A stretch of 64,000 nucleotides of DNA, taken from assembly GCA_021818985.1 (NCBI GenBank), contig JAKASO010000004.1:1-64000 (forward strand). The letters run 5' to 3'. A program made the position numbers and the translations under genes. The notes beneath the pieces were generated by a model. That model did not search any database, was not told where the DNA came from, and saw only the letters and a program-made list of their open reading frames with translations. Positions 36,196 to 45,382 of the stretch are shown here, in pieces. This DNA is from a bacterium (lineage in GTDB: Bacteria > SZUA-79 > Acidulodesulfobacterales > Acidulodesulfobacteraceae). How positions within the stretch are numbered: the stretch's first letter is position 1; the number at the start of each line of letters is the position of its first letter.

Positions 36196-38292
36196 ATGAT
36201 AAATAATGAATTGATAAAAGGGCAGGTGGTTAAAGATTTTATTTTAGACGGCAAAAAGATCGTAATAGAAACAGGGAGGCTTGCCAAACAGGCCAGCGGC
36301 GGCGCCTTAGTCAGTCTTGGCGATACCAAAGTTCTTGTTACCGCTTGCATTGATAAAAATATTAAAGAAGGAACCGATTTTTTGCCTCTTATGGTAAATT
36401 ATGTGGAAAAATTTTATTCAGCAGGTAAAATACCGGGAGGTTTTTTTAAAAGAGAAGGCAGGCCGACTGAAAAGGAAGTTCTTACATCGAGGTTTTTGGA
36501 TCGTCCGATCAGACCCCTTTTTCCGGATAATTATTTTTACGATACACAGATAATTGCTACGGTTGTATCTATGGATAAGGAAAATGATCCGGATATGGCT
36601 GCAATGATAGGAGTGTCGTTTTCGTTAATGTCTTCCGAGATGCCTTTTAACGGTCCTACGGCCGGGGTTAGGGTTGGAAGGGTAAACGGCAATTTTATAG
36701 TTAATCCTACCTATCAGGAGATGGAAAAAAGCGATATACATTTGGTAATTGCAGGATCGAAAGATGCCATTACCATGGTTGAAGGAAGTTTTGACGAGCT
36801 TGATGAGGAGGTTCTTCTTTCCGCCATCGGTTTTGGTCACGGTAAGATAAAGGATCTTGTGGAGTTCCAAAACTCTATTCTTGCGGAATTAGCTGTTAAA
36901 AAACTTGTGTTAGCCCCCTTTAATATGCCTGATGGCCTTTTTGAAAAAGTGAAAGAGACTTCTTACGATAGTCTTGTTCAGGCTATAAACATTCCCACAA
37001 AACAGGAGCGAAGTGAAGCCATTTCCTCGGTTAAAGACCGAACATTATCCCTTTTGCGGGAGGCATATCAGAATTATGAAATGGCTATAGGTAATATTCT
37101 TGAAGATATACAAAAGGATATTATGAGAAAAGCGATATTGACCGAAGGAAAAAGGATTGATGGAAGGGGTTTAAAAGATATAAGACCTATCGCCTGCAGC
37201 GTACGCGAACTTCCGATGGCTCACGGCTCCGGAATCTTTACAAGGGGAGAGACGCAAGCTTTAGTCGTTACTACTTTAGGGACCAAACTTGATGAGCAGA
37301 TCATTGATGCCCCCGAAAGAGACTCTGTTAAAAGATTTATGATTCATTACAATTTTCCTCCGTTCTCCGTCGGTGAGGTTTCTCCTTTAAAATCGCCTGG
37401 CAGGCGTGAGATAGGTCACGGTTCGCTTGCCGAAAAGGCTTTAAGGTTTGTTATACCGTCATTTGAAGAATTTCCCTATACTATCAGGGTCGTTTCCGAA
37501 ATATTAGAGTCTAACGGCTCGTCTTCTCAAGCTACAATCTGCGGCGCCACTTTGTCTTTAATGGATGCCGGTGTTCCGATAAAAGCTCCTGTCGCGGGAA
37601 TCGCCATGGGACTTATAAAAGAAGATGACAAAATTGCAATACTTACGGATATACTTGGAGACGAAGATCATTTAGGAGATATGGATTTTAAAGTTGCGGG
37701 AACGGCTAACGGCGTTACCGCCCTTCAAATGGATATAAAAATAGCCGGCGTTACTAAAGAAATCCTGAGGCGGGCATTGAACCAGGCTAAGGAAGGGCGT
37801 CTGCACATCTTGAATATTATGAACCGGACTATTAAAGAGCCTAATAAAGAACTTTCGCCTTATGCCCCCAGAATCCTGACTATACAGATTAAACCCGCAA
37901 AAGTCAGGGAGGTTATTGGGCAGGGCGGAAAGGTAATAAAAGGGATCATTGAGAAAAGTGGAGCGAAGATTGATATAGACGATTCTGGTAAAGTAAACAT
38001 CTATTCATACGATAAAAACTCTCTTGATCTTGCCAGCGCGATGATAAACGATATCGTGCAGGAAGCTGAAATAGGAAAGGTCTATCTCGGCAAAGTTAGA
38101 AAAATTATGGAATTTGGCGCATTTGTTGAAATATTTCCTGGAACGGACGGGCTTGTGCATATATCGCAGCTTGATGAAAGCCGTGTAGAAAAGGTATCCG
38201 ATGTTTTAAAAGAAGGGGACGAGGTAAAAGTTAAGGTTATTGATATTGATAAAACCGGTAAAATCAAACTATCAAAAAAAGCCGCTCATTAA
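36196..38292 (+). CDS. pnp: polyribonucleotide nucleotidyltransferase
   Basis: This phosphorolytic 3'-to-5' exoribonuclease forms a trimer and is a core degradosome component. Two RNase PH domains (GRLAKQASGGALVSLGDT and RGLKDIRPIACSV, with SNGSSSQATICGATL) flank an all-alpha linker. A KH domain (VREVIGQGGKVIKGIIEKSG) and an S1 domain (GKVRKIMEFGAFVEIFPG) end it. Length (698) is normal. It lies 52 bases after rpsO, and RNase R in this window covers overlapping substrates. Confidence 0.97.
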   Translation: MINNELIKGQVVKDFILDGKKIVIETGRLAKQASGGALVSLGDTKVLVTACIDKNIKEGTDFLPLMVNYVEKFYSAGKIPGGFFKREGRPTEKEVLTSRFLDRPIRPLFPDNYFYDTQIIATVVSMDKENDPDMAAMIGVSFSLMSSEMPFNGPTAGVRVGRVNGNFIVNPTYQEMEKSDIHLVIAGSKDAITMVEGSFDELDEEVLLSAIGFGHGKIKDLVEFQNSILAELAVKKLVLAPFNMPDGLFEKVKETSYDSLVQAINIPTKQERSEAISSVKDRTLSLLREAYQNYEMAIGNILEDIQKDIMRKAILTEGKRIDGRGLKDIRPIACSVRELPMAHGSGIFTRGETQALVVTTLGTKLDEQIIDAPERDSVKRFMIHYNFPPFSVGEVSPLKSPGRREIGHGSLAEKALRFVIPSFEEFPYTIRVVSEILESNGSSSQATICGATLSLMDAGVPIKAPVAGIAMGLIKEDDKIAILTDILGDEDHLGDMDFKVAGTANGVTALQMDIKIAGVTKEILRRALNQAKEGRLHILNIMNRTIKEPNKELSPYAPRILTIQIKPAKVREVIGQGGKVIKGIIEKSGAKIDIDDSGKVNIYSYDKNSLDLASAMINDIVQEAEIGKVYLGKVRKIMEFGAFVEIFPGTDGLVHISQLDESRVEKVSDVLKEGDEVKVKVIDIDKTGKIKLSKKAAH

Positions 38293-38316
38293 TATTTAGA
38301 AATATTTAGAGGAGAT

Positions 38317-39603
38317 ATGAAGCAGATTTTTAAAGAACAGCTTAGTTCAGGGACTACGATTATTACGGAGAAGAAGTCCTATTACGATTCGATGAGCATC
38401 GGCTTCTGGATCAAAACCGGAGGCGTTTATGAGCCTCCTTCTTTGAATGGCATTTCGCATTTTATAGAACATATGCTTTTTAAAGGCACCAAAAACAGGT
38501 CATATTCAGATATAGATAAAGAGATTGATGCGATGGGGGGAGCCCTTAATGCTTTTACCGGAACAGAACTTACATGTTTTTATACGAAAGTTACTGCTAA
38601 AAATTATGAAAGAGCCGTAAATCTTTTAATGGATATAGTATTTAATTCGTTGTTTTTGGAAGAAGAGATAGAAAAGGAAAAGCTTGTTATTTTACAAGAG
38701 ATACTCGGCGCACAGGACGATCCCCATGACCATATCCACGACCTTTTTCAAAAAGATCTTTACGGTGATTCTCCTTTAGGAAATTCTATTCTTGGAACGG
38801 AAAAGAACATAATGGACTTTAAAAGAAATACGATAGTTGACTATTTTAATTCTTATTATACTCCAGGCAATATGTTAATTTCAGTTGCAGGCAATATAGA
38901 CTATAATGCTATTACATCTCTTGCAGAAAAATATATTAAGAAATTCTATCACGGTTCGGCTGTAAGGCGGGTTATGCATAATTACTCCGGAAACGGATCG
39001 CTAAAGCGTTATGGAGAGTATGCACATGACAGGGAGTTGGACCAAACCCATATCGTAATCGGTCTTGACGGTATTAAAAAAACTGATGACGATTATTACG
39101 CTATGGAAGTTCTTAATACGATCCTCGGAGGTTCCGTTAGTTCTCGCCTGTTTCAGGAAGTCAGAGAGAAGCAGGGTCTCGCATATTCAATATATTCTAA
39201 TAGCATATTTCATAAATTTGACGGGTATATTCTGGTCTATGCCGGTATTTCCCCGGATAAGCTTGATATATCGAAAGAAGTTATTTACGATATAATCGCC
39301 GGTTTTTCTGACGCCAAAATCAATGGCGAAGAGCTTTCAAATGCAAAAAAACATGTGTCCGACAGTTTTTTACTTGGGCTTGAATCAACAAGCAATCTTA
39401 TGACGCGAAATGCTTTGAATGAAATTTATAACGGGAGATACTTGTCCAAAAAAGATGTTTTATCCAAAATAGATGCTGTTAACGAAGAAAGTATCTTCAA
39501 TCTTTCAAAAAAATTATTTTCCGACAGGAATAAAAGGGTTCTGACAATACTTGGCAGAACTAATGATATTAAGAATAGTATTAAAAAGGTGGTTAATAAA
39601 TAA
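38317..39603 (+). CDS. M16-family zinc peptidase
   Basis: The inverted zinc motif HFIEH at 48-52 with the downstream glutamate in LVILQEI identifies an active M16 (pitrilysin-type) peptidase. A second, inactive M16 domain (about 190-420) contains the GGSVSSRLFQEVREKQGLAYSI substrate-binding block, split across positions 265-286. There is no signal peptide, so it acts in the cytosol. Its position after pnp matches the conserved rpsO-pnp-pitrilysin arrangement in many bacteria. GAGG precedes the ATG. Substrates are not known. Confidence 0.92.
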   Translation: MKQIFKEQLSSGTTIITEKKSYYDSMSIGFWIKTGGVYEPPSLNGISHFIEHMLFKGTKNRSYSDIDKEIDAMGGALNAFTGTELTCFYTKVTAKNYERAVNLLMDIVFNSLFLEEEIEKEKLVILQEILGAQDDPHDHIHDLFQKDLYGDSPLGNSILGTEKNIMDFKRNTIVDYFNSYYTPGNMLISVAGNIDYNAITSLAEKYIKKFYHGSAVRRVMHNYSGNGSLKRYGEYAHDRELDQTHIVIGLDGIKKTDDDYYAMEVLNTILGGSVSSRLFQEVREKQGLAYSIYSNSIFHKFDGYILVYAGISPDKLDISKEVIYDIIAGFSDAKINGEELSNAKKHVSDSFLLGLESTSNLMTRNALNEIYNGRYLSKKDVLSKIDAVNEESIFNLSKKLFSDRNKRVLTILGRTNDIKNSIKKVVNK

Positions 39604-39609
39604 ACTAAA

Positions 39610-40179
39610 ATGGTAACCGGTACTGTTAACTATCCTAAATCTTATGATGCAATATACCGCAGCGGTTATATTATCGGGTTTATCGGTATTTGCTTATTTA
39701 CTGTATTTTTTATTCTGAATAATATTTTTTCCGCTTCCATCGGGGTAATTATATTTGACATAGGAACTCTTTTATCCGGTTTATTTCTGCTTGTGTGGAG
39801 AAAAGAGATAAAAGTTTTTATCGTATCCTGCATAATTACAGGTTTGATACTTACCCTGATGCTGCTTTTCGTTTTTAGCACAGGCGGCCTTTTAAGGAAT
39901 GAAATCTTTATCGTGGCAACTGGTTTGGTTCTTGCCGGAATGGGGGGCATGTACGGCAAAGAAGCCCATTGCTTTCATTTTTTTGAAGGCTGGGTATTAA
40001 TGTGGTCGTTTCCCGTTATTATACTTATAAATCTTATAGTTTACGGATTAAATCTTCAGTTAGTTCCCGCAGTTCATTTTCTTCTTAGCGCAATATATAT
40101 TTTTATTGCGCTTTTAGCTCTTTCCTTTTTAATAAAAAAGCTTACGCAGCCTTTGATGCAGTTTTGCGAAAACGCTTAA
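39610..40179 (+). CDS. DUF2301-type integral membrane protein
   Basis: The 189-residue protein has about six membrane helices with little polar sequence. The segment GMGGMYGKEAHCFHFFEGW resembles the conserved KEAFCF block of DUF2301 membrane proteins. It follows the M16 peptidase gene by six bases and ends 112 bases before tetR. Function is unknown. The motif-based assignment is moderate. Confidence 0.65.
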   Translation: MVTGTVNYPKSYDAIYRSGYIIGFIGICLFTVFFILNNIFSASIGVIIFDIGTLLSGLFLLVWRKEIKVFIVSCIITGLILTLMLLFVFSTGGLLRNEIFIVATGLVLAGMGGMYGKEAHCFHFFEGWVLMWSFPVIILINLIVYGLNLQLVPAVHFLLSAIYIFIALLALSFLIKKLTQPLMQFCENA

Positions 40180-40204
40180 TAATCCAAGCTCTATATATTT
40201 TTTA

Positions 40205-40233
40205 TTGACTTATGACCATATAGTCATTATAAT
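40205..40233 (+). promoter_or_regulatory. tetR promoter with palindromic operator in the spacer
   Basis: TTGACT (40205-40210) and TATAAT (40228-40233) are separated by exactly 17 bases. The 16-base near-palindrome ATGACCATATAGTCAT occupies 40212-40227, so a bound dimer would cover the spacer. The tetR ATG is 57 bases downstream. Autorepression by the encoded TetR protein is inferred. Confidence 0.75.
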
Positions 40234-40290
40234 AAAAATATAAAAACATAACGGATTATAAGACGAATTACAGGGCAATAAATAACGGAT

Positions 40291-40953
40291 ATGGAAGAGA
40301 TGTCTATAATAAAAGATGATCCCCTAAAAGATGATCCCGCCAAAAAGAGCCGCATTGATTCAATTTTGCAATCCGCAAGAAAACTCGTCGAAGAAGCGGG
40401 ATTTTCAAACCTCACGATGGATACAATAGCCAGAAACGCCGGAATAGCAAAAGGCACGGTATATCTTTACTTTAAAGACAAAAATGAGGTGCTCGAAAAG
40501 GTTCTGGAGACGGGTTTCGAAAGAATGTTCGAGAGGGTTTCAAGAAATGTTGAAAAAGAGATTGAACCGGAGGACAAGTTAAAAACCCTGATATATACTA
40601 ATTTGATGTATATTAAGGAAAATAAATATTTTTTTAGAACGGTATTTTTGGATGAGGTGAATGTTATTTTTTTAAGAAAAAAATCACAGGAATCATTTAA
40701 CCGGAGAAGGCAAAGATATGCGGAGTTTATATCTAAAATAATAAAACAGGGTAGCGATGCCGGAAAATTCAAAAAAATAAATGACCAGTTAAAATTAAGC
40801 TATTTTTTAATATCTTTAATAAAGACAAGCGCCATCTATAACTTTCTTAATCATAAAGGCGGTTTATTTGCCGATATGGCTGCAGGCTACGAAGAGCGGA
40901 TAAAAGAAGAAGCTTATGAAATATTTGATATGTTTATGAACGGCATAACATAA
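40291..40953 (+). CDS. TetR-family transcriptional regulator
   Basis: The 220-residue protein has an N-terminal helix-turn-helix (ARKLVEEAGFSNLTMDTIA then AKGTVYLYFKDK), typical of TetR repressors, and a variable ligand-binding C-terminus rich in aromatic and charged residues. An acidic/basic tail (about 1-15, DDPLKDDPAKK) precedes the helix-turn-helix. It lies upstream of an RND adaptor and pump in the same direction, so it most likely controls that efflux operon in response to a hydrophobic ligand. Its promoter contains a palindrome that is a plausible autoregulatory operator. The ligand is unknown. Confidence 0.9.
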   Translation: MEEMSIIKDDPLKDDPAKKSRIDSILQSARKLVEEAGFSNLTMDTIARNAGIAKGTVYLYFKDKNEVLEKVLETGFERMFERVSRNVEKEIEPEDKLKTLIYTNLMYIKENKYFFRTVFLDEVNVIFLRKKSQESFNRRRQRYAEFISKIIKQGSDAGKFKKINDQLKLSYFLISLIKTSAIYNFLNHKGGLFADMAAGYEERIKEEAYEIFDMFMNGIT

Positions 40954-41097
40954 AAAGATAAAATTTTGCTCCTTATAAGGAACGTCGCTAAAGATTATCC
41001 CCCCTTTATTTTTTAATATAATGTATTAAACAAAGCTCTCTATTTTAACTTAACTAAAAGGTCTTTAATAGAGAACCGTGCATATTAAGAGGCTGAT

Positions 41098-42177
41098 ATG
41101 ACTATAAATAAAAAATATCTTTTTTTATTGGCAATACTTATTTTAATTTCTTCTTTAGCTTTTTCGGCATGCGGAAAAAAGAGTGTCAAATTAAAAGCCG
41201 TTCCGGCAGTAACAGCCGAAAAGGTTAAAATAATGGATGCCGCTATATTTATAAAATCCCCGGGTTATTTTTTACCTTACAAAACCGCCGACGTATCTTC
41301 GAGAGCCTCTGGGCAGGTTGTTAAAATATATGCCCATGATGGCGATTATGTAAAAGCTGGGCAAGTTCTTGCCGTAATTGACAGAACGAAATCTTTTTAT
41401 GCGCTGCAGGCTCAAAAAAGCTTGATAGATAAAGATGAGGCGAGTCTTTCACTTGCAAAATCAACCTTGAGAAGAGATAAATTTCTTTATAAAAAAGCTC
41501 TTTTAACTTCGTTAGAATATGATACCGCCGTTTCAAATTATAAGATGCTTAAGGCGGCCTTAAAAACCGACAGATCAATACTCAAGGTTGACGAAAAAAA
41601 TTACAGGGATACTTTAATAGTTTCAAGAATCAACGGTATTGTGAATAAAAGAATCGTTAATTTGGGCGATTATTTTCCGGTAAATAAAACGGCTTACGAA
41701 ATAGTTGCCTTAAAGCCGTTAGAGCTTGAATTTCATGTGGCTCAGGAAGACGCCGCTATGATAAAAAAAGGACAGAAGTGCTATGTGCGCTCTTCCGGCT
41801 ATCCAAATAAAATATTTAAAGGAAAGATATATTTTATCAGTCCCCAGTTAAATCCTCAAACAAGAATGTTCAGGGTTAAAGCCATGGTAAAAAATAAAAG
41901 TCTCCTTCTTCGCCCCCAGTTATCTGCCGATGTCAAATTAAAAGTTAAAAGGCTAAAAAATGCCATGTTCGTTCCTCAAGCTTCGGTAAGGTCGGGTATT
42001 AAAGGAGATTACGCGTTTCTCTATAAAAATGGCGAGGCGGTCTTAACAAAAGTATTGACCGGAATTACGAAAGGCGGATATATACAAATTGTCAGCGGCG
42101 TAACCCCCAACGACGAGGTTATCCTTAAAGGAGCTAATCTCGTTCATAACGGTGAAGAAGTGAAGGTAATAAAGTAA
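41098..42177 (+). CDS. RND efflux periplasmic adaptor (membrane fusion protein)
   Basis: It bridges an inner-membrane RND pump to an outer-membrane channel. The N-terminus is a hydrophobic signal with a lipobox-like AFSAC (Cys25), suggesting a lipoprotein. A split lipoyl domain (VKIYAHDGDYVKAGQVLAVID and NGIVNKRIVNLGDYF) flanks a short helical hairpin. Beta-barrel and membrane-proximal domains follow (RMFRVKAMV, VPQASVRSG). The 359 residues are typical. The gap from tetR is 145 bases and holds the inverted repeat TCTCTATT/AATAGAGA (41037-41044 and 41067-41074). Its partner pump follows. Confidence 0.92.
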   Translation: MTINKKYLFLLAILILISSLAFSACGKKSVKLKAVPAVTAEKVKIMDAAIFIKSPGYFLPYKTADVSSRASGQVVKIYAHDGDYVKAGQVLAVIDRTKSFYALQAQKSLIDKDEASLSLAKSTLRRDKFLYKKALLTSLEYDTAVSNYKMLKAALKTDRSILKVDEKNYRDTLIVSRINGIVNKRIVNLGDYFPVNKTAYEIVALKPLELEFHVAQEDAAMIKKGQKCYVRSSGYPNKIFKGKIYFISPQLNPQTRMFRVKAMVKNKSLLLRPQLSADVKLKVKRLKNAMFVPQASVRSGIKGDYAFLYKNGEAVLTKVLTGITKGGYIQIVSGVTPNDEVILKGANLVHNGEEVKVIK

Positions 42178-42205
42178 ACTGATTTTGTGAATTCAAAAAG
42201 ACCGG

Positions 42206-42258
42206 TTTAAAAGGGGGTGCCACCTTCCTTTGCCGGCTGCAAGGTTCGAAAGGAAGGC
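42206..42258 (-). repeat. dispersed palindromic repeat, copy D (RND pump leader)
   Basis: Read on the minus strand the copy runs CTTTCGAACCTTGCAGCCGG then CAAAGGAAGG and ends ACCCCCTTTTAAA. It shares ACCTTGCA(G)CCGG and CCTTTTAAA with copy C. CCTTCCTTT (42223-42231) and AAAGGAAGG (42249-42257) are a perfect 9-bp inverted repeat on the plus strand, and the second arm is the ribosome binding site of the pump gene. Confidence 0.6.
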
Positions 42259-42264
42259 TATATT

Positions 42265-45200
42265 ATGAAAATATCCGATATTTCTATCAAAAGACCTGTA
42301 TTTGCCGTAATGATGGTAAGTATTTTTGTCGTTCTCGGCATCTTTGGGTATTTTACCTTAGCGGTAAATCTTTATCCTAATATCCAGTTTCCCGTAATAA
42401 CCGTTACTACCACTCTTCCCGGCGCAAGTCCTAAAGAAATGGAACTTGACGTTACTAAAAAGATAGAAGACGCGGTCAATTCGGTTTCGGGGATAAAGCA
42501 CATAATGTCGGAAAGCAGTGTAGGCAATTCGACGATCATTATAGAATTTCATTTAAACAGAAATATTAACCACAGATACCAAACCGTTACCGCCGATATA
42601 GATTCTATTCTCGATACCCTTCCGAAAAATATAAATACCCCCGTTATAAAAAAACTTAACGTAAATTCATCCCCTATTTTATGGATTACCCTTTCGGGAA
42701 ACAGGTCGCGGAGGTTTTTGACATTTTATGCCGAAAAGGTTCTTGAAAGGCGTTTTGAAAGGCTTAGCGGAGCCGGTCAGATACTCCTTGGAGGAACAAG
42801 GAATAGAAGAATGGTTTTTTATGTCAAAAACCATGCGCTTATAAATCACGGTCTTGGAGTAAATCAGGTAATAGACGCCATAAAATCCCAAAGCGTAGCG
42901 ATGCCCACCGGTAATTTGAAAACCGGTACAAAGACATACTTTACGTATTTGAAAGGCAGGCTGCATTCGGCTAAAGCATTTAACGATATGATCGTAAGCA
43001 ATGTAAACGGCGTTCCTGTCAAGTTTTCGCAGATAGGTTCGGCAAAAAACTATGAAGCGCCGGAAACATCCATTACTACATTTGACGGAAAGCCCGCCGT
43101 GGGGCTCGGTATAACGATAAAAACACATGCAAATGCCGTTAAGGTTGCTCATGAAGCCATCTCGCTATTAAATGTAATAAAAAGTTCCCTTCCTTCCGGG
43201 GTTCATGCAAAGGTTGCTTATGACAGCGCTACCTATATCGAAAAATCAATTTCCAGCGTCGAGTTCGATATAATATGGGGGGCTTTTTTAACGGTTTTAA
43301 TAGTCTTTTTCTTTTTAAAAGACATAAGGACGACTTTGATCGCGGCTACCGCCCTGCCGGCAGCTATAATATCTTCTTTCGGCTTTATGCATCTTATGGG
43401 TTTTTCTTTAAATAATATGACGATGTTAGGGTTGTCGCTTTCGGTAGGTCTTTTAATAGACGATGCAATAGTTGTTCTTGAAAATATATTCAGGCATGTA
43501 GAAAATGGCGAGGAACGCCGTTTTGCCGCTTCCAACTCGATGGGCGAGATTGGCATAGCCGTTCTTGCTACGACGTTTTCTATTGCGGCTGTTTTTGTCC
43601 CCGTTGCTTTCATGCCCGGCATGATAGGCAAGTTCTTTTTTGAATTCGGGCTTACGATAACGTTTGCGGTTCTCGTTTCATTATTTGTCTCTTTTACTTT
43701 AACCCCTATGCTTTCATCCCGGTTTATCGTTCACAAAACCGAGCACGGACGGCTTTTTACTCTCCTTGAAAATGCAATGAAAAGGACAACGTCCATTTAC
43801 AAGGCTATGGTGTCATGGAGCCTTGCCCATCGTTTTATAGTTGTTGCATCGGCAATTATAATATTTGTGTTTTCCATTTATCTTACTAAATACATAGGCA
43901 AAGAAATGATGCCGCCGTCTAATCAGGGCAATTTTCTCATATACTTTCAGGCGCCGGAAGGGACAAGCGTCAGGGTTATGAAAAATTATACGGAAAGCCT
44001 TTATAAAGTCGTGCACAAGACGCCGTTTCTTAAAAGCATTTTTATGGCAACCGCAGCCGGTCCAAATGGTTCCAGATATAAAGGGTTATTTTTTGTTGCG
44101 CTTAAAAATGACAGAAATTTAAACCAGCAGCAGGTTATGGGAATATTAAGGCGGAGATTGAGCGGCGTTCCGGGCGTAATCACCCAGGTTATGGATATGC
44201 CCGCAGTCGGAGGGGCATCTCAAAATGTTTCTCCGCTTCAGGTAATAATTATGGGGTCAAGCTTAAAGAAGATAACGGGATATTCTAAAGAGCTTATGGA
44301 TAAATTAAAGACAACCCCGGGTATTACCGATCTGGCATCAAATATGCAGTTTCATCAGCCTGAGCTTATTGTCCATATTAGAAGAAATATCGCTGGAGAG
44401 CAAGGGGTTAGCGTTTCGTCTATCGGAGAGACAATAAGCGCACTTATCGGAGGCGGTATAAATATCTTTAAGAATAATAACTTTGTTTACCAAAACCACA
44501 TATATAACGAACAGATAAGGCTGTTTAGAAATGAAAGAAACAACCCTGACGATATAAAAAATCTGTATATTTCCAACAACAATGGGAAATTAGTGCCTTT
44601 AGCCGATCTCGTCAATATACAAAAGACGATAGGTCCTCAGGTAATAAACAGGAGAGATTTGGAAAGCGCCGTTACAATATATGGAAATACCACAAACCAT
44701 GTTCCTTTAAGTTATGCCGTGGCAAAAGTCAAGCAATACATAAAAAAGATACTTCCTAAAAAATCATTATATACCTACGAGTTTTCAGGATTGGCTTCCA
44801 AAATGCAGCAGTCTTTCGGAGCGATGGGCGTTACGCTTTTACTTGCTCTCATAATCGTTTATATGATACTTGCATCGTTATTCGAAAGTTTTGTCGATCC
44901 GCTTGTTATTATGGTTTCGGTTCCTCTGGCATTGATCGGTGCTATCGGAGCCCTTTTAATCGTGCATAGAAATTTGAGCATTATTGCTCTTATCGGGATC
45001 ATACTTCTACTTGGTTTAGTTGTTAAAAATGCGATACTTTTAGTTGATTACACTATCATATTACGTGAAAGAAATTATAAAAGAAACGACGCAATAATCG
45101 AGGCAGGAAGCGTCAGGCTTCGTCCGATTCTGATGACTACTTTTGCAATGATTTTTGGTATGATCCCCATCGCTTCCGGTTTGGGGATAGGCTCGTCTTC

Positions 45201-45342
45201 AAGGGCGCCTATGGCGATCACAGTAATAGGCGGGCTTTTAACATCCATGTTTCTAACCTTAATTGTAGTGCCTGTTGTATATTCCATTGCTGATGATTTG
45301 AAATCCGGCGTTAAAAATAAATTTCTGCGTAAAAAAGCTTAA
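42265..45342 (+). CDS. RND-family efflux transporter (HAE1-like)
   Basis: This inner-membrane proton-driven pump of about 1025 residues has twelve membrane helices and two large periplasmic loops. It starts MKISDISIKRPVFAVMM. The proton-relay pair is in GLLIDDAIVVLENI and the second half shows GIILLLGLVVKNAILLVDY with the partner lysine. Hydrophobe/amphiphile (HAE1) type fits better than heavy-metal type, which lacks this DD pattern. I use the ATG at 42265, eight bases after AGGAAGG. The frame opens earlier at 42217 but that stretch is repeat copy D. No outer-membrane channel gene follows, so a distant TolC-like protein must complete the pump. Substrates are not deducible. Confidence 0.93.
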   Translation: MKISDISIKRPVFAVMMVSIFVVLGIFGYFTLAVNLYPNIQFPVITVTTTLPGASPKEMELDVTKKIEDAVNSVSGIKHIMSESSVGNSTIIIEFHLNRNINHRYQTVTADIDSILDTLPKNINTPVIKKLNVNSSPILWITLSGNRSRRFLTFYAEKVLERRFERLSGAGQILLGGTRNRRMVFYVKNHALINHGLGVNQVIDAIKSQSVAMPTGNLKTGTKTYFTYLKGRLHSAKAFNDMIVSNVNGVPVKFSQIGSAKNYEAPETSITTFDGKPAVGLGITIKTHANAVKVAHEAISLLNVIKSSLPSGVHAKVAYDSATYIEKSISSVEFDIIWGAFLTVLIVFFFLKDIRTTLIAATALPAAIISSFGFMHLMGFSLNNMTMLGLSLSVGLLIDDAIVVLENIFRHVENGEERRFAASNSMGEIGIAVLATTFSIAAVFVPVAFMPGMIGKFFFEFGLTITFAVLVSLFVSFTLTPMLSSRFIVHKTEHGRLFTLLENAMKRTTSIYKAMVSWSLAHRFIVVASAIIIFVFSIYLTKYIGKEMMPPSNQGNFLIYFQAPEGTSVRVMKNYTESLYKVVHKTPFLKSIFMATAAGPNGSRYKGLFFVALKNDRNLNQQQVMGILRRRLSGVPGVITQVMDMPAVGGASQNVSPLQVIIMGSSLKKITGYSKELMDKLKTTPGITDLASNMQFHQPELIVHIRRNIAGEQGVSVSSIGETISALIGGGINIFKNNNFVYQNHIYNEQIRLFRNERNNPDDIKNLYISNNNGKLVPLADLVNIQKTIGPQVINRRDLESAVTIYGNTTNHVPLSYAVAKVKQYIKKILPKKSLYTYEFSGLASKMQQSFGAMGVTLLLALIIVYMILASLFESFVDPLVIMVSVPLALIGAIGALLIVHRNLSIIALIGIILLLGLVVKNAILLVDYTIILRERNYKRNDAIIEAGSVRLRPILMTTFAMIFGMIPIASGLGIGSSSRAPMAITVIGGLLTSMFLTLIVVPVVYSIADDLKSGVKNKFLRKKA

Positions 45343-45382
45343 AGGACAAAATATTATAATTAAGATAAATATTTGAATAAAA

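Noticed and set aside
40971-40980. Palindrome CCTTATAAGG after tetR as an operator or terminator
   Set aside because: Ten bases, no T run, and no second copy; could easily be chance in AT-rich sequence.
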